DNA of 64,000 nt, taken from the NCBI GenBank assembly GCA_033002965.1, contig JAURVB010002604.1, forward strand, positions 62,001 to 126,000. The letters are read 5' to 3'. This DNA comes from Piper betle. Its lineage: Eukaryota > Streptophyta > Magnoliopsida > Piperales > Piperaceae. A program made the translations under genes and the position numbers. Each line of letters opens with the position of its first letter. Within the stretch, counting starts at the first letter, position 1. Shown piece after piece: positions 1 through 11,361 of the stretch. The notes below the pieces were generated by a model. The model made no database searches and was not told the DNA's origin. It saw only the letters and a list, made by a program, of their open reading frames with translations.

Positions 1-338
1 GTGCCAAGAATGAAGCAACCGACGCTTGTATGCAACGAGCTAGGGGTGCGTGGACGACCAAATGGCCATGTCTAGAGTTCGAAGTGTGCTCAATCGAATT
101 TGACCGATTAAATTTGATTAAATAAAAATAATCCAAATATGAATATTACTTCGTTAGACCAGTAACTAATTGGGCATCCAATGTTTTATTTATAATGATT
201 AGTAATCATATGTATACATACTCAATATATATTTAGAAACCTTAAAACCTGGAAACATGTTACAAAAAGTTATAAATCATTATCACTCACACATTATGTT
301 CACATCCATACAACCATATTTATTACGTAAAATTTCTC
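1..338. other. AT-rich stretch, nothing recognised
   Basis: No open frame, RNA gene or transposon end is recognisable. The composition resembles the decayed LTR-derived DNA that follows, but no repeat partner was found inside the window. Confidence 0.4.
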
Positions 339-914
339 AAAATAACTAAGCACTTTAATTTGGGGTTATTATAGTGATTTTGTGAAGCTTGAGGTATAAG
401 TGAGCATCATGACACTGAAAGCTAGGAGTTTAAGTGTCACGACACTTGCATGGTGTGAAAGACTTAAATGGGGTTAGCATGATGCTTTGAGTTAGAGCAA
501 TGGCACCCGAAAATGCTAATTTTTATTTTAACACTAATAAATGGTTAATTTTTTATTTAATTGAATATAATTAAATATAGTAGAGCATTTATTGATGTGC
601 CATTGGTGTGAATGAGTTGTGTTTAGTGTGAATCACCTCATGCATAGCATATGATGGGGGTTGTAAATGTAGATTCCCTAATGCATATTTTTGGATTCTA
701 GAGAGCACTTCTTAGCTTTTGATTGACGTAATTTTAGGAGGCGGTTCAAAGTATGTATAACTTGTATAATAAGTAGTTAATACACTGTATGACCATTAAT
801 TGCTGGGAAAGAAGTAGGTTTCTTATATTGGTATGTAGGATATACGTTGGGACCTTCCTTTCCTAGCTGAAATATGTGGTATAGGTTTTTGAGGTTTTGA
901 AACTGACACAACCC
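339..914 (+). repeat. Direct repeat copy R1 (partner at 2363-2933)
   Basis: About 575 bp is repeated almost base for base at 2363-2933. Both copies begin aaataactaagcac and end near gaaactgacacaaccc, with only scattered substitutions and small indels. The second copy abuts a truncated TRIM LTR and lies inside the putative 5' LTR of the chromovirus, so R is most likely LTR-derived sequence present twice through a nested insertion or local duplication. A short open frame within it is not convincing coding sequence. Confidence 0.75.
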
Positions 915-1946
915 TGTATACCAAAGTCAACAACAATCTTATACTACTGTGGGACCCTTTCTGTGAGATCTTAGGCTGGGCTAAATTTTTATATGATTAT
1001 TATAATTGAGTAAAATTAGCTGAGAATGTTTAGACATGGTAGAATAATTAAGTATAATTATTGTAATTTATTATTAATCATGGAATAAAATACTTAATGA
1101 TGCATTTTTTTAGTATTTTAGTGTTTTGGTGAAAATTACCAAAATACCACAACTAAGTAGGGACCTTAGTATATAAGCCAAGAGAGAGGTCGACCCCCCT
1201 CTCTAAACATCTTTGACATTGACCCTTCTAGGGGAAGGAGAATGGATGACTAGGGCTTGATAGTTCCATCATTTTTAAAAAATTTCTTCATTATAAATCA
1301 TCATGTTTTAGGTGATTTGTGTGTAGGACATGCATACATCATGTTTTAATTAAATTATGTGTGAGTTTTGATAGATTTATAACATAAAGAATTTTGTAAA
1401 TTATATAATATGATCATGGAATTGTGTGGTTCCTTGAGTTTTCAAATGTTAAACTCCTTGTACCTAGTTGTTGCATGAAAAGTAAAGAATTATACATGTT
1501 TGCTTTTATTTAGATAAAAATTAGGGTGTATTTATATTTTTCTTGTAATTCATGGTAGATTAATAATGATAAGTAGATGTGTAATGAATTTATGGAGTTT
1601 TGCATGCTTGTAATTAAGTTAACATGCTAGTTAATCCATGTGGCAAATTATATAAAGGTATTTTGTTAGATAGTGCTTAATGGTAAAATTGAAGTAAATT
1701 GCATAAAAACTTAATTGGGAAGATGTTAAAAGGTGTAATTAAATTGTTAAAATATATTCAGAAATTTATTTCATGTTTTGTCTGCGACAACACCATGACA
1801 CCGCAAACCAGTGCAGTAGCGTTGCATGTTGGTTTTGTGTTAGAATGAAGCCAGTGTTGCAAGTTGGAAGTGTTCATATGTGTGTTTTGGCTTGGCCGAC
1901 ACTGCCATGCTGAAAGCAAGGAATTTCAGTGCCATGTCATTGTTAT

Positions 1947-2362
1947 TGTAATAACCTATAAAAATAGTCTCACATTTACCGCATCCTAAAATAAGATCTA
2001 ATATATAAGTGAAGATGTGTCTATAGATCTTCAACTTGATTAATCACTTTTTAAGGAATTAATAAGCCCATCAATTTCCACTTTGGACCAAATCATTACA
2101 AGTGATATCAGAGCCGACCTACGATCATATTGGATGTTGGGCTAGACCAAGAACGTGGAAGTCCATAAAAAGAATTTTGTGGACAAAATATAAGAAACTC
2201 GAGATACCTAAGAAAGAAATTTTGAGGACAAAATTTCCTTAAAGTGGGTGGACTCTAATAACCCATAAAAATAGCTCCATATCTAATACATCTAAAGATA
2301 AGATCTAATATATAAGTGAGGATGTGCCTATAGATCTTCAACTTGATTAATCACTTTTGAAG
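1947..2362 (+). mobile_element. TRIM retrotransposon, 3' LTR truncated
   Basis: A 154-bp LTR (1947-2100, starting tgtaataacc and ending cattaca) is followed directly by a PBS-like tgatatcagagcc at 2103 and a roughly 150-bp non-coding internal part. A purine-rich aaagtgggtgga then precedes a second LTR copy from 2254, which stops abruptly at 2362 where repeat R2 begins. LTR, PBS, short internal region, PPT, LTR with no coding capacity is the definition of a terminal-repeat retrotransposon in miniature. The same family forms the arrays at 16921-18302 and 56190-57083. A TSD cannot be checked because the 3' end is missing. Confidence 0.75.
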
Positions 2363-2933
2363 AAATAACTAAGCACTTTAATTTGGGGTTATAGTGATTT
2401 TGTGAAGCTTGAGGTTTAAGTGAGCATCATGGCACTGAAAGCTAGGAGTTTAAGTGTCACGACACTCGCATGGTGTGAAAGACTTAAATGGGGTTAGCAT
2501 GATGCTTTGAGTTAGAGCAATGGCACCCGAAAATGCTAATTTTTATTTTAACACTAATAAATGGTTAATTTTTTATTTAATTGAATATAATTAAATATAG
2601 TAGAGCATTTATTGATGTGCCATTGGTGTGAATGAGTTGTGTTTAGTGTGAATCACCTCATGCATAGCATATGATGGGGGTTGTAAATGTAGATTCCCTA
2701 ATATATATTTTTTGGTTCTAGAGAGCACTTCTTAGCTTTTGATTGATGTAATTTTAGGAGGCGATTCAAAGTATGTATAACTTGTATAATAAGTAGTTAA
2801 TACACTGTATGACCATTGATTGCTGGGAAAGAAGCAGGTTTCTTATATTGGTATGTTGGATATACGTTGGGACCTTCCTTTCCTAGCTGAAATATGTGGT
2901 TTAGGTTTTGTGGTTTTGAAACTGACACAACCC
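2363..2933 (+). repeat. Direct repeat copy R2 (partner at 339-914)
   Basis: Second copy of the roughly 575-bp repeat, highly similar to 339-914. It starts exactly where the TRIM 3' LTR is cut off, and after 2933 the two copies diverge completely. Confidence 0.75.
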
Positions 2934-3540
2934 GGTAGGCACTCAAACACAGAAGTCTGGGCAGGGAATAAGTGTATTGTCATCCTTCTAGTACATGGGC
3001 AACATTTGTGATCATAAATAAAAATTATTTTTGGCAAATTAGCCAAATCTATTTGATAAGGTTTGCGTAAACCCTATAGTTAATTATCTTGTTCATTATT
3101 GTTATACATACTTATTTGTTTTGTTATTAATATGGAATTGTTTCTATAGTTAACTAGTTGGTAGTGTGACTTGCTGCCTTGGTTGGGATTACGGTGAAAG
3201 ACTTTTGTAGATAATTATTAGCAATTATTTTGCTAGACTTATTTGGTAATATTGAGATTATATATTATTAATATTGGACCACGGTTCGTTTAATGGGAGT
3301 TTATATATTTTATTGGTAGCGATTTGTTTATTATAATTCTTATATATTTATGGAGATGACTAGTAGATGAAATAATTATATCATTGACAATAAATGATAA
3401 TTATTTAGTAGTTAAATTCTTGTTATTTTGAATTATTTTGTGGTTTAATTTAAATTATTCATTGAATTTGTTTAGGTGGGGTTTAGGTTGGACAAAAAGT
3501 GACCCCGGTCTCATTGTATAATTGGGCAGGTCATCATAAT

Positions 3541-3552
3541 TGGTATCAGAGC
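3541..3552 (+). other. Primer-binding site (initiator-Met tRNA type)
   Basis: TGGTATCAGAGC is the classic complement of the 3' end of plant initiator-Met tRNA, used to prime minus-strand DNA synthesis by many plant gypsy and copia elements. It fixes the 5' LTR/internal junction of the chromovirus. Confidence 0.85.
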
Positions 3553-3685
3553 TAGGTTTCCACAAAGCTATTATTATATTAATCATACCTTGTTGAAAAT
3601 TCAAAGATTCCATTGTTTCTAGGGTAGAATTTTGTTGTCTTGCATGTACATTTTGGTTATTGAGGTATTATTTGGAATATCTTAG

Positions 3686-4860
3686 ATGTTGGCTAATACG
3701 AGGTCTCAGGATAGTTAGCAAAGGAACCAAGGTCAAGGATCGGACCCAAGTGAGAGAGGGAATACACAGAATATGATGAACCTAAGTACAGAGCCAACCC
3801 GGGGCCGACCAATGACCAGATGTTATCCTAGATATTGTCAGTTATCCAGGGTTTGGGTCAGCCCACCCCAACAACCCAAACTGTAATGCTAGAGGTTGTC
3901 TAGAGGATACCTATTCTGGCAATACATGGAGGCCGGGAGCCACAAGTTTGGTAGGTGGTTATGACTCGACACCTCTTAGGGCCCGAGAAGGGTGCCAAAG
4001 AGCTAGGGATGGTCCTTAACCAGTGGTTCATGCTAAAAAATCCTGCTTAGCTAGGCACCAAGGGTGGTTGATGATTTAGACAAGTTTAATAAGAAAAAAT
4101 TTATTAAAAATGAGGCTAAGGAATTCCTTGGAGGAGTAGATTTGATAAAAGCTGAGAATTGGATAAACAAGATGGAGACTACTTTTAGGCCATGCAAGTA
4201 TCTCATAGACACAAGGCAAGATTGGCTACCATTGTGCTTTAGGAGAAAGCTTATCATTCGTGGAAATCTATGAAGTCAACCTACAATTGAAAAGAAATCA
4301 CATCCATTACTTGGTTGGAATTTTTGACTTCCTTCATGAGAAGTATCTCCTTAAGCGTGTGATTCAGCAAAGGCTCTAGAATTCAACAATTTGACTCAAC
4401 GGAATGACTCAGTGTGATAGTATGCTAGAAAATTCTTGTAGTTGGAAAGTTTTTCTTCTAGATCACTGGATAATGAGAAGGAAAGTTGAAGAAAGTGCTT
4501 TTGGGGATTGATGTTTGAGTTGAGAGACATAATTGCCAACATCCTTAGGAATAGTTTGAATAAAGTTATTAATGTTGCAATCAATCATGAGCTGGATTTG
4601 GAGAAAGAGAAGGTGGCTAAGAAGGGTTATGTCATTCCAAAAACTGATGTACTTGCTTAGAATTTTCCTAAGTCCTCTACTCAGCAAACAATTGAGGCTC
4701 CTAACAATTCAAATAAGAGGTAGAGGCAATGGAAGTGGTAAAATTGTGAGAAGGAGTATCCAAGGAGGTGTACAGAACCACCCAAGTGCTCCAACTATAA
4801 AAAAATAGGGCACATGAGAAAGGATTATGATATGTCAGTGTAGGAGTAGCCCAAGCTAAC
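3686..4860 (+). pseudogene. gag: Ty3/gypsy gag, degenerate
   Basis: Reading starts at the ATG at 3686 (MLANTRSQDS, then a stop). The retrotransposon-gag fold is recognisable at 4064-4260, with FLGGVDLIKAENWINKMET matching the family theme of a 'DP..AE.W...ME' core. It continues through frameshifts to a decayed zinc knuckle near 4775-4840 (C-S-N-Y-K-K-I-G-H-M-R-K-D-Y), in which the second and last Cys positions are Tyr. Intact family members encode the structural protein that packages element RNA. Stops and frameshifts rule out function. Confidence 0.8.
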
Positions 4861-4899
4861 CAACAATAATCAATCACCAGACAAGAATAGGGGCAAGAT

Positions 4900-5170
4900 C
4901 ATGGTGGTTGCTATGGGGCAGGATAATGTCGAGGACCTAATTGTTCAAAGTTCTATCCCAATCAATAATTTTAAAGTACATGTTTTATTTCATTTTGGGA
5001 TGTACACATTCTTTTATAGCACCTAGAATATTCAAAATGCTGGGTATAAAAATATCAATCTTATATTACCCATTATTAATTACAACTACAAAGCGAGAGC
5101 CTGAACAAACTATGCTAGCAATTAAGAGTCTAGAATTTGAAATCCAGGGTGACATCTATGTGTAAAACAT
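4900..5170 (+). pseudogene. Ty3/gypsy aspartic protease remnant
   Basis: The translated piece ILGCTHSFIAPRIFKMLGI corresponds to the DSGATHSFI-type active-site region of the retroelement aspartic protease, with the catalytic Asp-Ser lost (I-L in their place). It lies in the expected order between gag and reverse transcriptase. The protease would process the Gag-Pol polyprotein; this copy cannot. Confidence 0.65.
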
Positions 5171-5409
5171 TATTGAATATGGGTTAACGGATGATGATGT
5201 GATTCTGAAAAGCATTCATAGATTGTGAATGCAAGAAAGTGCTACAAGGTCTTTATAACATTGAGATGAGATTAACTTTCCAAGGGTTGCTATTAGACAA
5301 ATCATTTTGTATTGTGTCCTATGCCAAATCAAGGATGATGATGGAGCAAGGGTGCCAAGCTTTTATAACTAGTTTGATTGATTCTAGTGAAGAGCCAACA
5401 TAATTAGAT

Positions 5410-6200
5410 TCCATACCATCTGTTTCAGAATTTCCTGATATATTTCCTGAAATATTATTATGTATTCTACCACCTAGAGAGGCCAAATTTATCGTAGATG
5501 TAGGACCTGGAATAAAACTGATCTTTAAAGCTCCCTATTGGCTGGCACTAGCTGAAATAAAAGAGTTGAAAGATTAGTTGGAAGAGATGTTAGAAACTGG
5601 ATTTATACGTCCAAGTGCATCTCCATGGAAAGCATCAAATATTATTTATTAAGAACGATGAATCTCTTTGTCTTTGCATTGACTATGAACAACTCAATCA
5701 GGTTATAGTCAAGAATAGGTTTTTATTACCAAAGATTGATGACCTGTTGAACAAGGTAAGTTATGTGGGAGTATTTTCCTAGGTAGATCTTTATTCTGGC
5801 TATCATTAGTTGAGAGTAAAGGAAGGAAATATCTGCAAAACAATGTTCAAAACTTGATATGGGCACTATGAGTCTCTATTGATGCCTTTTGGACTTACTT
5901 ATGCCCTTGTAGTATTCATGTCACTCATGAATATGGTGTGCCATCAATATTTAAAAATTTTTTATCATTGTTTTCATTAATGATATGCTTGTTTATTCTG
6001 ATAATGAGAGTGATCATGAAACACACTTAAGGATGACACTTCAAATCCTTAGAGATAACCAATTTATGCCAAGTTCTTAAAGTATGATTTTTGAATGAAA
6101 GAGGCAAATTTCTAGCCACATTATCTCTAAGAAGGGCATCTCAGTGGATCTAGCTAATATTGAACTATTTTGGAGTGCCCTATAGCAAATACAGTGGCTT
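5410..6200 (+). pseudogene. Ty3/gypsy reverse transcriptase, degenerate
   Basis: Readable blocks in order are: the N-terminal 'fpDIFPE...LPPREA' motif; 'KELKD..EEMLETGFIRPS.SPW' near 5560-5625; 'LCIDYEQLNQVIVKNRFLLP' then KIDDLLNKV near 5670-5755; 'VDLYSGYH.LRVKE' near 5785; 'LMPFGLTYA' near 5880; and the catalytic box as [14 protein letters not shown] near 5975. The first Asp of the Y/F-x-D-D catalytic motif is Asn. Frame changes and stops are frequent. It is certainly RNA-dependent DNA polymerase of a Ty3/gypsy element, and inactive. Confidence 0.92.
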
Positions 6201-6319
6201 ATATTTGGAGTTTCTCATAGATGATAGATTACTGCAAAAGATTCATAAAAATCTCTCATAGCGACACCTATGAATAAACTAATAAGGAACGATGTCAAAT
6301 TTATATGGGATGAGAAGTG

Positions 6320-6700
6320 TGAGCAAAGTTTCTAAACCCTGAAAAGGATGTTAATTATTGCACCAGTGTTGACTTTACTCATTAGAATGATGACTTTATT
6401 ATCTATGGTGATGCACCCCCCAAGTTGGGATTGGGATATGTACTAATGCAACATGGAAACGTTGTGGCGTATACTTCTAGAGAACTCAAGATACATGAAT
6501 AAAACTATGCCACACATAACTTGGAACTAGCATAGGTAATATTTGCACTCAAATTATGAAGATGTTACTTGTATGAATCTAAATTTGAGGTCAATACGGA
6601 TCACAAGATCTTGAAATATATATTCACTCAATCTAATTTGAATAAAGTAGATAGATGGAGTATCTAAAATACTTTGATTTTTAGCTTCTTTATCACCCAA
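6320..6700 (+). pseudogene. Ty3/gypsy RNase H domain, degenerate
   Basis: Across two frames one reads a 'F.TLKRML..APVLTL' lead-in, then DAPPKLGLGYVLMQHGNVVA, YTSRELKIHEQNYATHNLEL and VNTDHKILKYIFTQ. This is the canonical run of the gypsy RNase H that removes the RNA template during reverse transcription. It follows the reverse transcriptase directly, as expected. Frameshifts make it non-functional. Confidence 0.88.
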
Positions 6701-6919
6701 GAAAGGCTAATGTGGTGGCAGATGTATGAAGCTGAGAAAGGAGTGAAGATCCGCATCAATAAGTGGCCATACAATGAATTATGACCGGTGAGTTAATAGC
6801 TCCTAATCCTATTTTACCACCTACTAGGTTTTTGGCTGATTTTGTCATTTTCACTCATTTGATTGAGAGAGTGAAAATGAAACAAGTTGATGATAAACAG
6901 CTAAATGCATTCATTAAAA

Positions 6920-7688
6920 TATCAATAGATATTAAGGTGGATGATGTAGTAATTGTCTAATTCCAGGGGCAGTTGTCTATCCCTAATTACAAAGAGTTGA
7001 AGAAGTTTATATTGAAGGAGGCACACCGCGTAAAATTCTCTATACATCCTGGAGTGACAAAGATGTACCAAGATTGGAAACGTACCTATTAGTGGATGGT
7101 TATGAAAGGGGATGTAGCAAACTTTATTTACCAATGTCTGACTTGTCAGCAAGTGAAAGTGAATCACTAACTCCCTAGTGGACTACTTAGACCACTTGAA
7201 ATTCTCAAGTGGAAGTAGAGTGTGTGACATGCGATTTTGTGGCGGAACTCCCCATACCAATGAAGAAGAATGATTCTATTTGGGTAGTGGTAGATAGACT
7301 GACTAAATAAGCATATTGTATTCCAATCAAATCAAATTAAATAGTTGAATATTTAGCAGAATTATGGATTGATTATATAGTTCGGTATTATGGAATATCT
7401 AAAGTATTGGTGCCTAATAGAGATTCTTTATTGCATTCATGGAACGATTTTAAACAAGCTTTGGGCACAAAATTCAAGTCGAGTACTTCTTACAATCGCT
7501 AGATGGATGGTCAAAATGAGAGGACTGTCCAAATATTGGAGGATTTGCATAGAAGCTACGCATTGGATTCAGTTGGTGATTGCGAGCAATATTTGCCTTT
7601 CGTAGAGTTCATCTATAACAATTCCTATCAGGCTAATATAAGAATGAAACCATTTGAGGCCTTATATGGAAGACCTTGAAGATTACCT
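6920..7688 (+). pseudogene. Ty3/gypsy integrase, N-terminal and core part
   Basis: The HHCC zinc-binding region is visible (IHPGVTKMYQDWKRTY, then CLTCQQVK near 7050-7155). The catalytic core follows, with 'WVVVDRLTK' (first Asp), 'VPNRDSLLHSWNDF' (second Asp region) and 'DGQNERTVQILEDLHRSYAL' (the Glu is retained). Next comes 'LPFVEFIYNNSYQANIRMKPFEALYGRP', where the frame is broken by an 884-bp hAT-like insertion. The remainder resumes at 8589. Several stops are present. Confidence 0.92.
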
Positions 7689-7696
7689 ACTTGTTG

Positions 7697-8580
7697 CATG
7701 GTTGCAAAAATCAGAATCGGTTTTCAAAGGAGTCGACAGAATCGGAATCGGAATCGGTCTAAATCGGACAGGAATCGGTTCAGTTGAATCGGCCTGAATC
7801 GGTCCTATGCAAAAATTTTAACTTAATCAAAATTAGTGGGTTATTAGTATAGAATATGTCATTCTGATGTAATTTTCATGTTATAATGTGTATTATATTT
7901 TATGATATTTTTTCATATTTTTTTGGATTTTTTTAAAATTATTTGGAGTTAGTTATTATTTTTGACTCGAGTCGGAGTTGAGTCAACTTTTAATTACGAG
8001 AATGCCACTTATATTTCATCCCACGTTTTCCCCCGCTGCCCCGCCCGGCCGCCACCGCCGCACCGCCCTGCAGCCCTCACCGCCCTGTTACCCCATCGCC
8101 GCCTCCCCCCCCCCACTGCCCCTGTCCCGCCCTGTCGCCACCCTCGCCGCCCTATTGCCCCGTCGCCCCCCCTCCTCGCCTTCCGCCCCACCTCCCCGCC
8201 CCGAAGCCGCCCTCACAGCTCGCCCCGCCCGGCCTCGCCGCCCAGCCCCGCCCTCGCAGTTTGCCCCGCCCCACCTCGCTGCCCCGTCGCCTCCCTCGCC
8301 GCTCGCCCTAGCCACCCCGTCCCACGCCACCGTTGCCCCCAACCCGGCCCCCCCCCCTAGTCGCCCGTCGCCGCCCTTGCCGCCTCCCTGCCGCCGGCCG
8401 GAATCAGCCGATTCGAGCCAATTCCGGAATCGGCTCGAATCGGGTGAAATCGGCTCAAATTGGCCAATTCGCGGACCGATTCGAGCCTAGCCAATTCACG
8501 TTATTTTTTAAATCGGATCACCACCGATCCGATTTAAATCGGCCGATTCCAAGTGGAATCGGCCGAGTTATGCATCTGTG
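7697..8580. mobile_element. Non-autonomous hAT-like DNA transposon inside integrase
   Basis: The insertion is flanked by an 8-bp TSD with one mismatch (acttgttg 7689-7696, acttgctg 8581-8588) and interrupts a gypsy integrase frame that resumes after it. The ends read CATGGTTGCAAAAATC and, on the other strand, CACAGATGCATAACTC, an imperfect inverted repeat. Repeated AATCGG motifs fill both subterminal regions. The centre (about 8030-8400) is a C-rich run of CCGCC/CCCGCC low complexity that opens spurious proline-rich frames. The 8-bp TSD and CA-starting ends suggest hAT. A sister copy lies at 10858-11361. Confidence 0.75.
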
Positions 8581-8588
8581 ACTTGCTG

Positions 8589-9183
8589 GTTGGAGTCATT
8601 CGATGTAGTGATAGTTGGTCTACAGTTATTGCAAGAGGTAGCTGAAAAGGTGAATTTTATTAAACATAATATCAAAATAGCTTAAGATAGACTCAAAAGC
8701 TATGCAGAAGTGAGAAGAAAAAAGCTAGAATTCAAGTTTGGTGATGGTGTCTATCTAAAAGTGTCACTAACAAAGGCTACTATTAGATTTGGTTTTTATG
8801 GGAAATTTAAACTATATACATTGGACCCTTTGATATAATCGCCAAAGTTGGAGATTTAGCATATGATTTTGCATTACCTCCTAGATTAGATATGGTGCAC
8901 AATGTATTCCATATATCCATACTCATCTGCTTAGGAAATATGTTCAAGATGAGTGCCATATCATTCCAAATTATGGAGAGCTCAATATTAAACGAGATGT
9001 CACTTATGAGGAGGAGCCAACAAAAATTTTAGATAAGCAAAAGAAAGTTCTAAGGAGAAAGACTATACACTTGGGAAAGGTGTTATGGATCAGTAGAAGA
9101 ATGGAGGAAGCTTCATGGGAAAAGGATGACGATATGAAGTAGGAGTTTCCTCATTTGTTCCGAGATGAGGGTCAAGGTATTTA
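8589..9183 (+). pseudogene. Ty3/gypsy integrase C-terminus with chromodomain
   Basis: After the hAT-like insertion, the frame resumes with the integrase tail ('AEVRRKKLEFKFGDGVYLKV', then 'FDIIAKVGDLAYDFALPP' and 'MVHNVFHIS', the GPY/F-type module). It ends with a chromodomain at about 9010-9170: YEEEPTKILDKQKKVLRRK, HLGKVLW, EEASWEKDDDMK, EFPHLF. A C-terminal chromodomain after GPY/F defines the plant chromoviruses, where it guides integration towards particular chromatin. An in-frame TAG falls within the chromodomain end. Confidence 0.88.
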
Positions 9184-9232
9184 AATTCCTATAATTATTT
9201 TATTTTAAGTGATTTTTGGGGACAAAAATTCT

Positions 9233-9247
9233 TAAAATTGGGGAGAA
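9233..9247 (+). other. Polypurine tract of the chromovirus
   Basis: The aaaattggggagaa run directly before TGT at 9248, together with the upstream ttttggggacaaaaatt, is the conserved plus-strand primer region that precedes the 3' LTR of plant chromoviruses. Confidence 0.75.
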
Positions 9248-10857
9248 TGTAAAATCTTATGCAGAGCCAAATTTCATTTGATTATTTAATTAATCGAGTA
9301 AAATTGATTGAAAAGGCTTAGACTATGTAGAATATCTACTAGTGTAAAATTTAGTTTATTAATGAGAATGCTCCATAAATGTTCAACTTGGGTTACTATA
9401 AAACCCAGGCCGTTGACCAGTGTTTTAGATGACTGTGTGGACCACACTGAATAGCATGCTAGTTGGTCTGGTTTGACAACTTATGCCTTATGAGGATCAT
9501 GTTATGTATGGTTGTTTGGCCAAGGTATTGGTTGTAATTGTGGTGTCAGATACATTAGCCAAGGCACAAGATTTATGCTTTCATGAGCTAGGGCCCGCAC
9601 ATTATAGCTAGTTTAGTAGCAGATGTCATTTCATATGCATGTTTCAGTAATTTAGCAACTCAGGGCCAGGATTTGCTTGCGTTGTGTGCTTAGATTAGTC
9701 ATAGACTTGAGTTTTAGATATGTGTCGTTTAAACTTTTAGATACATGTTATTTGTGAGGTAGCTTGTGAGCCCATTTTACTATAGATCATGCCTTGTATT
9801 ATTTACTCTTTGGCCATAACATTTTGCCCAAAACTTAGGGCCAAAAGCCCATTTATTTCACTATGACCGGCCTCACAGCCACGACTTTGACTTACCACGA
9901 CCCTGACGCTCCTATAAGCAAATGAGAAAATAACCAGAAATTAAGGCCGCGGTTCTCACTTACCAAGGCCGTGGTGGTGACTAGCTGACCTATATTTTTA
10001 AAAGCCCTGGCCCCATCTAACTTAGCTCTATATAAGCCCTAAGCCCATGACGTCTCCAATCGTCATAAAATCCTCATTCCCACTGCCCACCGCCCTCTTA
10101 GCCTCTCAACAAGCTTCCCGCTTTATCTCTCCCCCTCCTAGGTGTTTCCAAGTTGAACCTCTCCATCAAGCTTGTTTCTCCTCTCTAAGTGCTCCATTCC
10201 CCATCTCTTTTCTTGTCATTATTCTATAATCCATAATATTTTTGTAGTCATCCATGGTAGATTATGTTAGATCATTATGTTATTGTGACCTTCGGCGATA
10301 GAGTTATTAATTATATCATGTGTATGTGTTATTGTGCGTTATCTTTGATGTTCATGCATGATCTATTGAAGGAGCTGATTTGTGACATTTTGATGATAAA
10401 AAATTAGAATCTTTTTCATGTTCTTGCTTTTTCTTGGTAAATTTGATGATTAGATTCTTGTTTCTATTTATTTGGATGCAAATAGACCTCTTCACCAGGA
10501 TATTTTGTTAATTATTGTGAGTGCTAAATCAGCCCATTAACTATTCGTATAAATGACGCACCGGGATGACAACTTACAGTTGGGTTTGTTCCTTGAAACT
10601 TCTCTAAGATCATGCCTTGTATGTTAAGAATAAAATCCATTTGGTTTCATCAAAATTAGAGTTCAATTACGGTGTTAATCAATTTAATTGTAGTATCTAT
10701 CTGTCCTATTTTCTAGAAATCTGATGTCTTGCGTAGGATTGGTTGATTTATTTGAAGACCTTAAAGATAGGATTTCGTAAGAACACTTGATAGAATCATT
10801 CGTCTACATGTTAGTAAGAGGGATAACAATTTTCAGTTCAAGTGGAATTGGTTAGTG
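9248..10857 (+). repeat. Chromovirus 3' LTR, proximal part
   Basis: It starts TGTAAAATCTTATGC immediately after the polypurine tract and resembles the first 150 bp at 962. A promoter-like TATA (ctctatataagccctaag, about 10026-10043) is followed by a C/T-rich leader, as in an LTR U3/R region. A short open frame in the leader (about 10047-10229) has no recognisable product. The LTR is disrupted from 10858 by nested elements, and its distal end is not resolved; LTR-like DNA continues in pieces to about 19209. Confidence 0.55.
10027..10043 (+). promoter_or_regulatory. Candidate LTR TATA box
   Basis: tctatataagccctaag lies about 780 bp into the 3' LTR and is followed by a pyrimidine-rich segment. 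This matches the core promoter position expected for U3, but there is no transcript evidence. Confidence 0.45.
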
Positions 10858-11361
10858 CATACTTGCAAAAATCAAAATTAGAATCGGAATCGGTTTTCGA
10901 AGGAGTTACTGAATCGGATCGAATCGGTTTAAATCGGTCAAGAATTGATTCAGTTAAATCAGTTCAAATTGGTCATATATAATAATTTGACAACTCATAA
11001 CATAAATATATAAAAGTTAGGTATTGATGTCATTTTGATATTATTGTATATATTATATATTATGATTTTTTTAATATTTTTGAATTTTTTAAATTATTTG
11101 GAATTAATTATTATTTTTAACTCGAGTCAAAGTCGAGTCAACTTTTAATTACGAGAATGCCACCCCTGGCGCACCCCTCTCCTGCAGCCGCCGCCGCCTT
11201 ACCCCTTCTCCCCCACCGGCCCTGCCCCGTCCCCCCTCCTTGCGCCTCCTACCCCAAAATCGATTCCAAACTCAATTCAACACCCATTTTGAATCGTATC
11301 GTGCCCGATCCAATTTAAATCGGTGGATTCTGAGTGGAATCAGCCGATTTATTCATCAGCG
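10858..11361. mobile_element. Second hAT-like AATCGG element
   Basis: A perfect 8-bp TSD, ggttagtg (10850-10857 and 11362-11369), brackets 504 bp. The element begins CATACTTGCAAAAATC and ends, on the opposite strand, CGCTGATGAATAAATCGG. It shares the AATCGG-rich subterminal DNA and a 'gtcaacttttaattacgaga' block with the element at 7697-8580, but has a much shorter C-rich centre. It is non-coding and presumably mobilised in trans. Confidence 0.78.

Larger units (their letters stand above)
962..3538 (+). repeat. Putative 5' LTR of the degenerate Ty3/gypsy chromovirus
   Basis: The right limit is set by the tRNA-iMet-type PBS at 3541. The left limit is inferred because tgtgagatcttaggctggg at 962 resembles, with many substitutions, the start of the 3' LTR at 9248, and the resemblance continues for about 150 bp. 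A TATA-like tatataagcc lies near 1172. The LTR is interrupted by a TRIM (1947-2362) and contains repeat copy R2. No matching TSD was found, and the tail could not be aligned with a 3' LTR tail, so the left boundary is tentative. Confidence 0.45.

Noticed and set aside
7962..8490. Long proline-rich open frames (132 and 170 codons) plus antisense Gly/Arg-rich frames
   Set aside because: They come from the CCGCC low-complexity centre of the hAT-like element, are open on both strands and have no domain.
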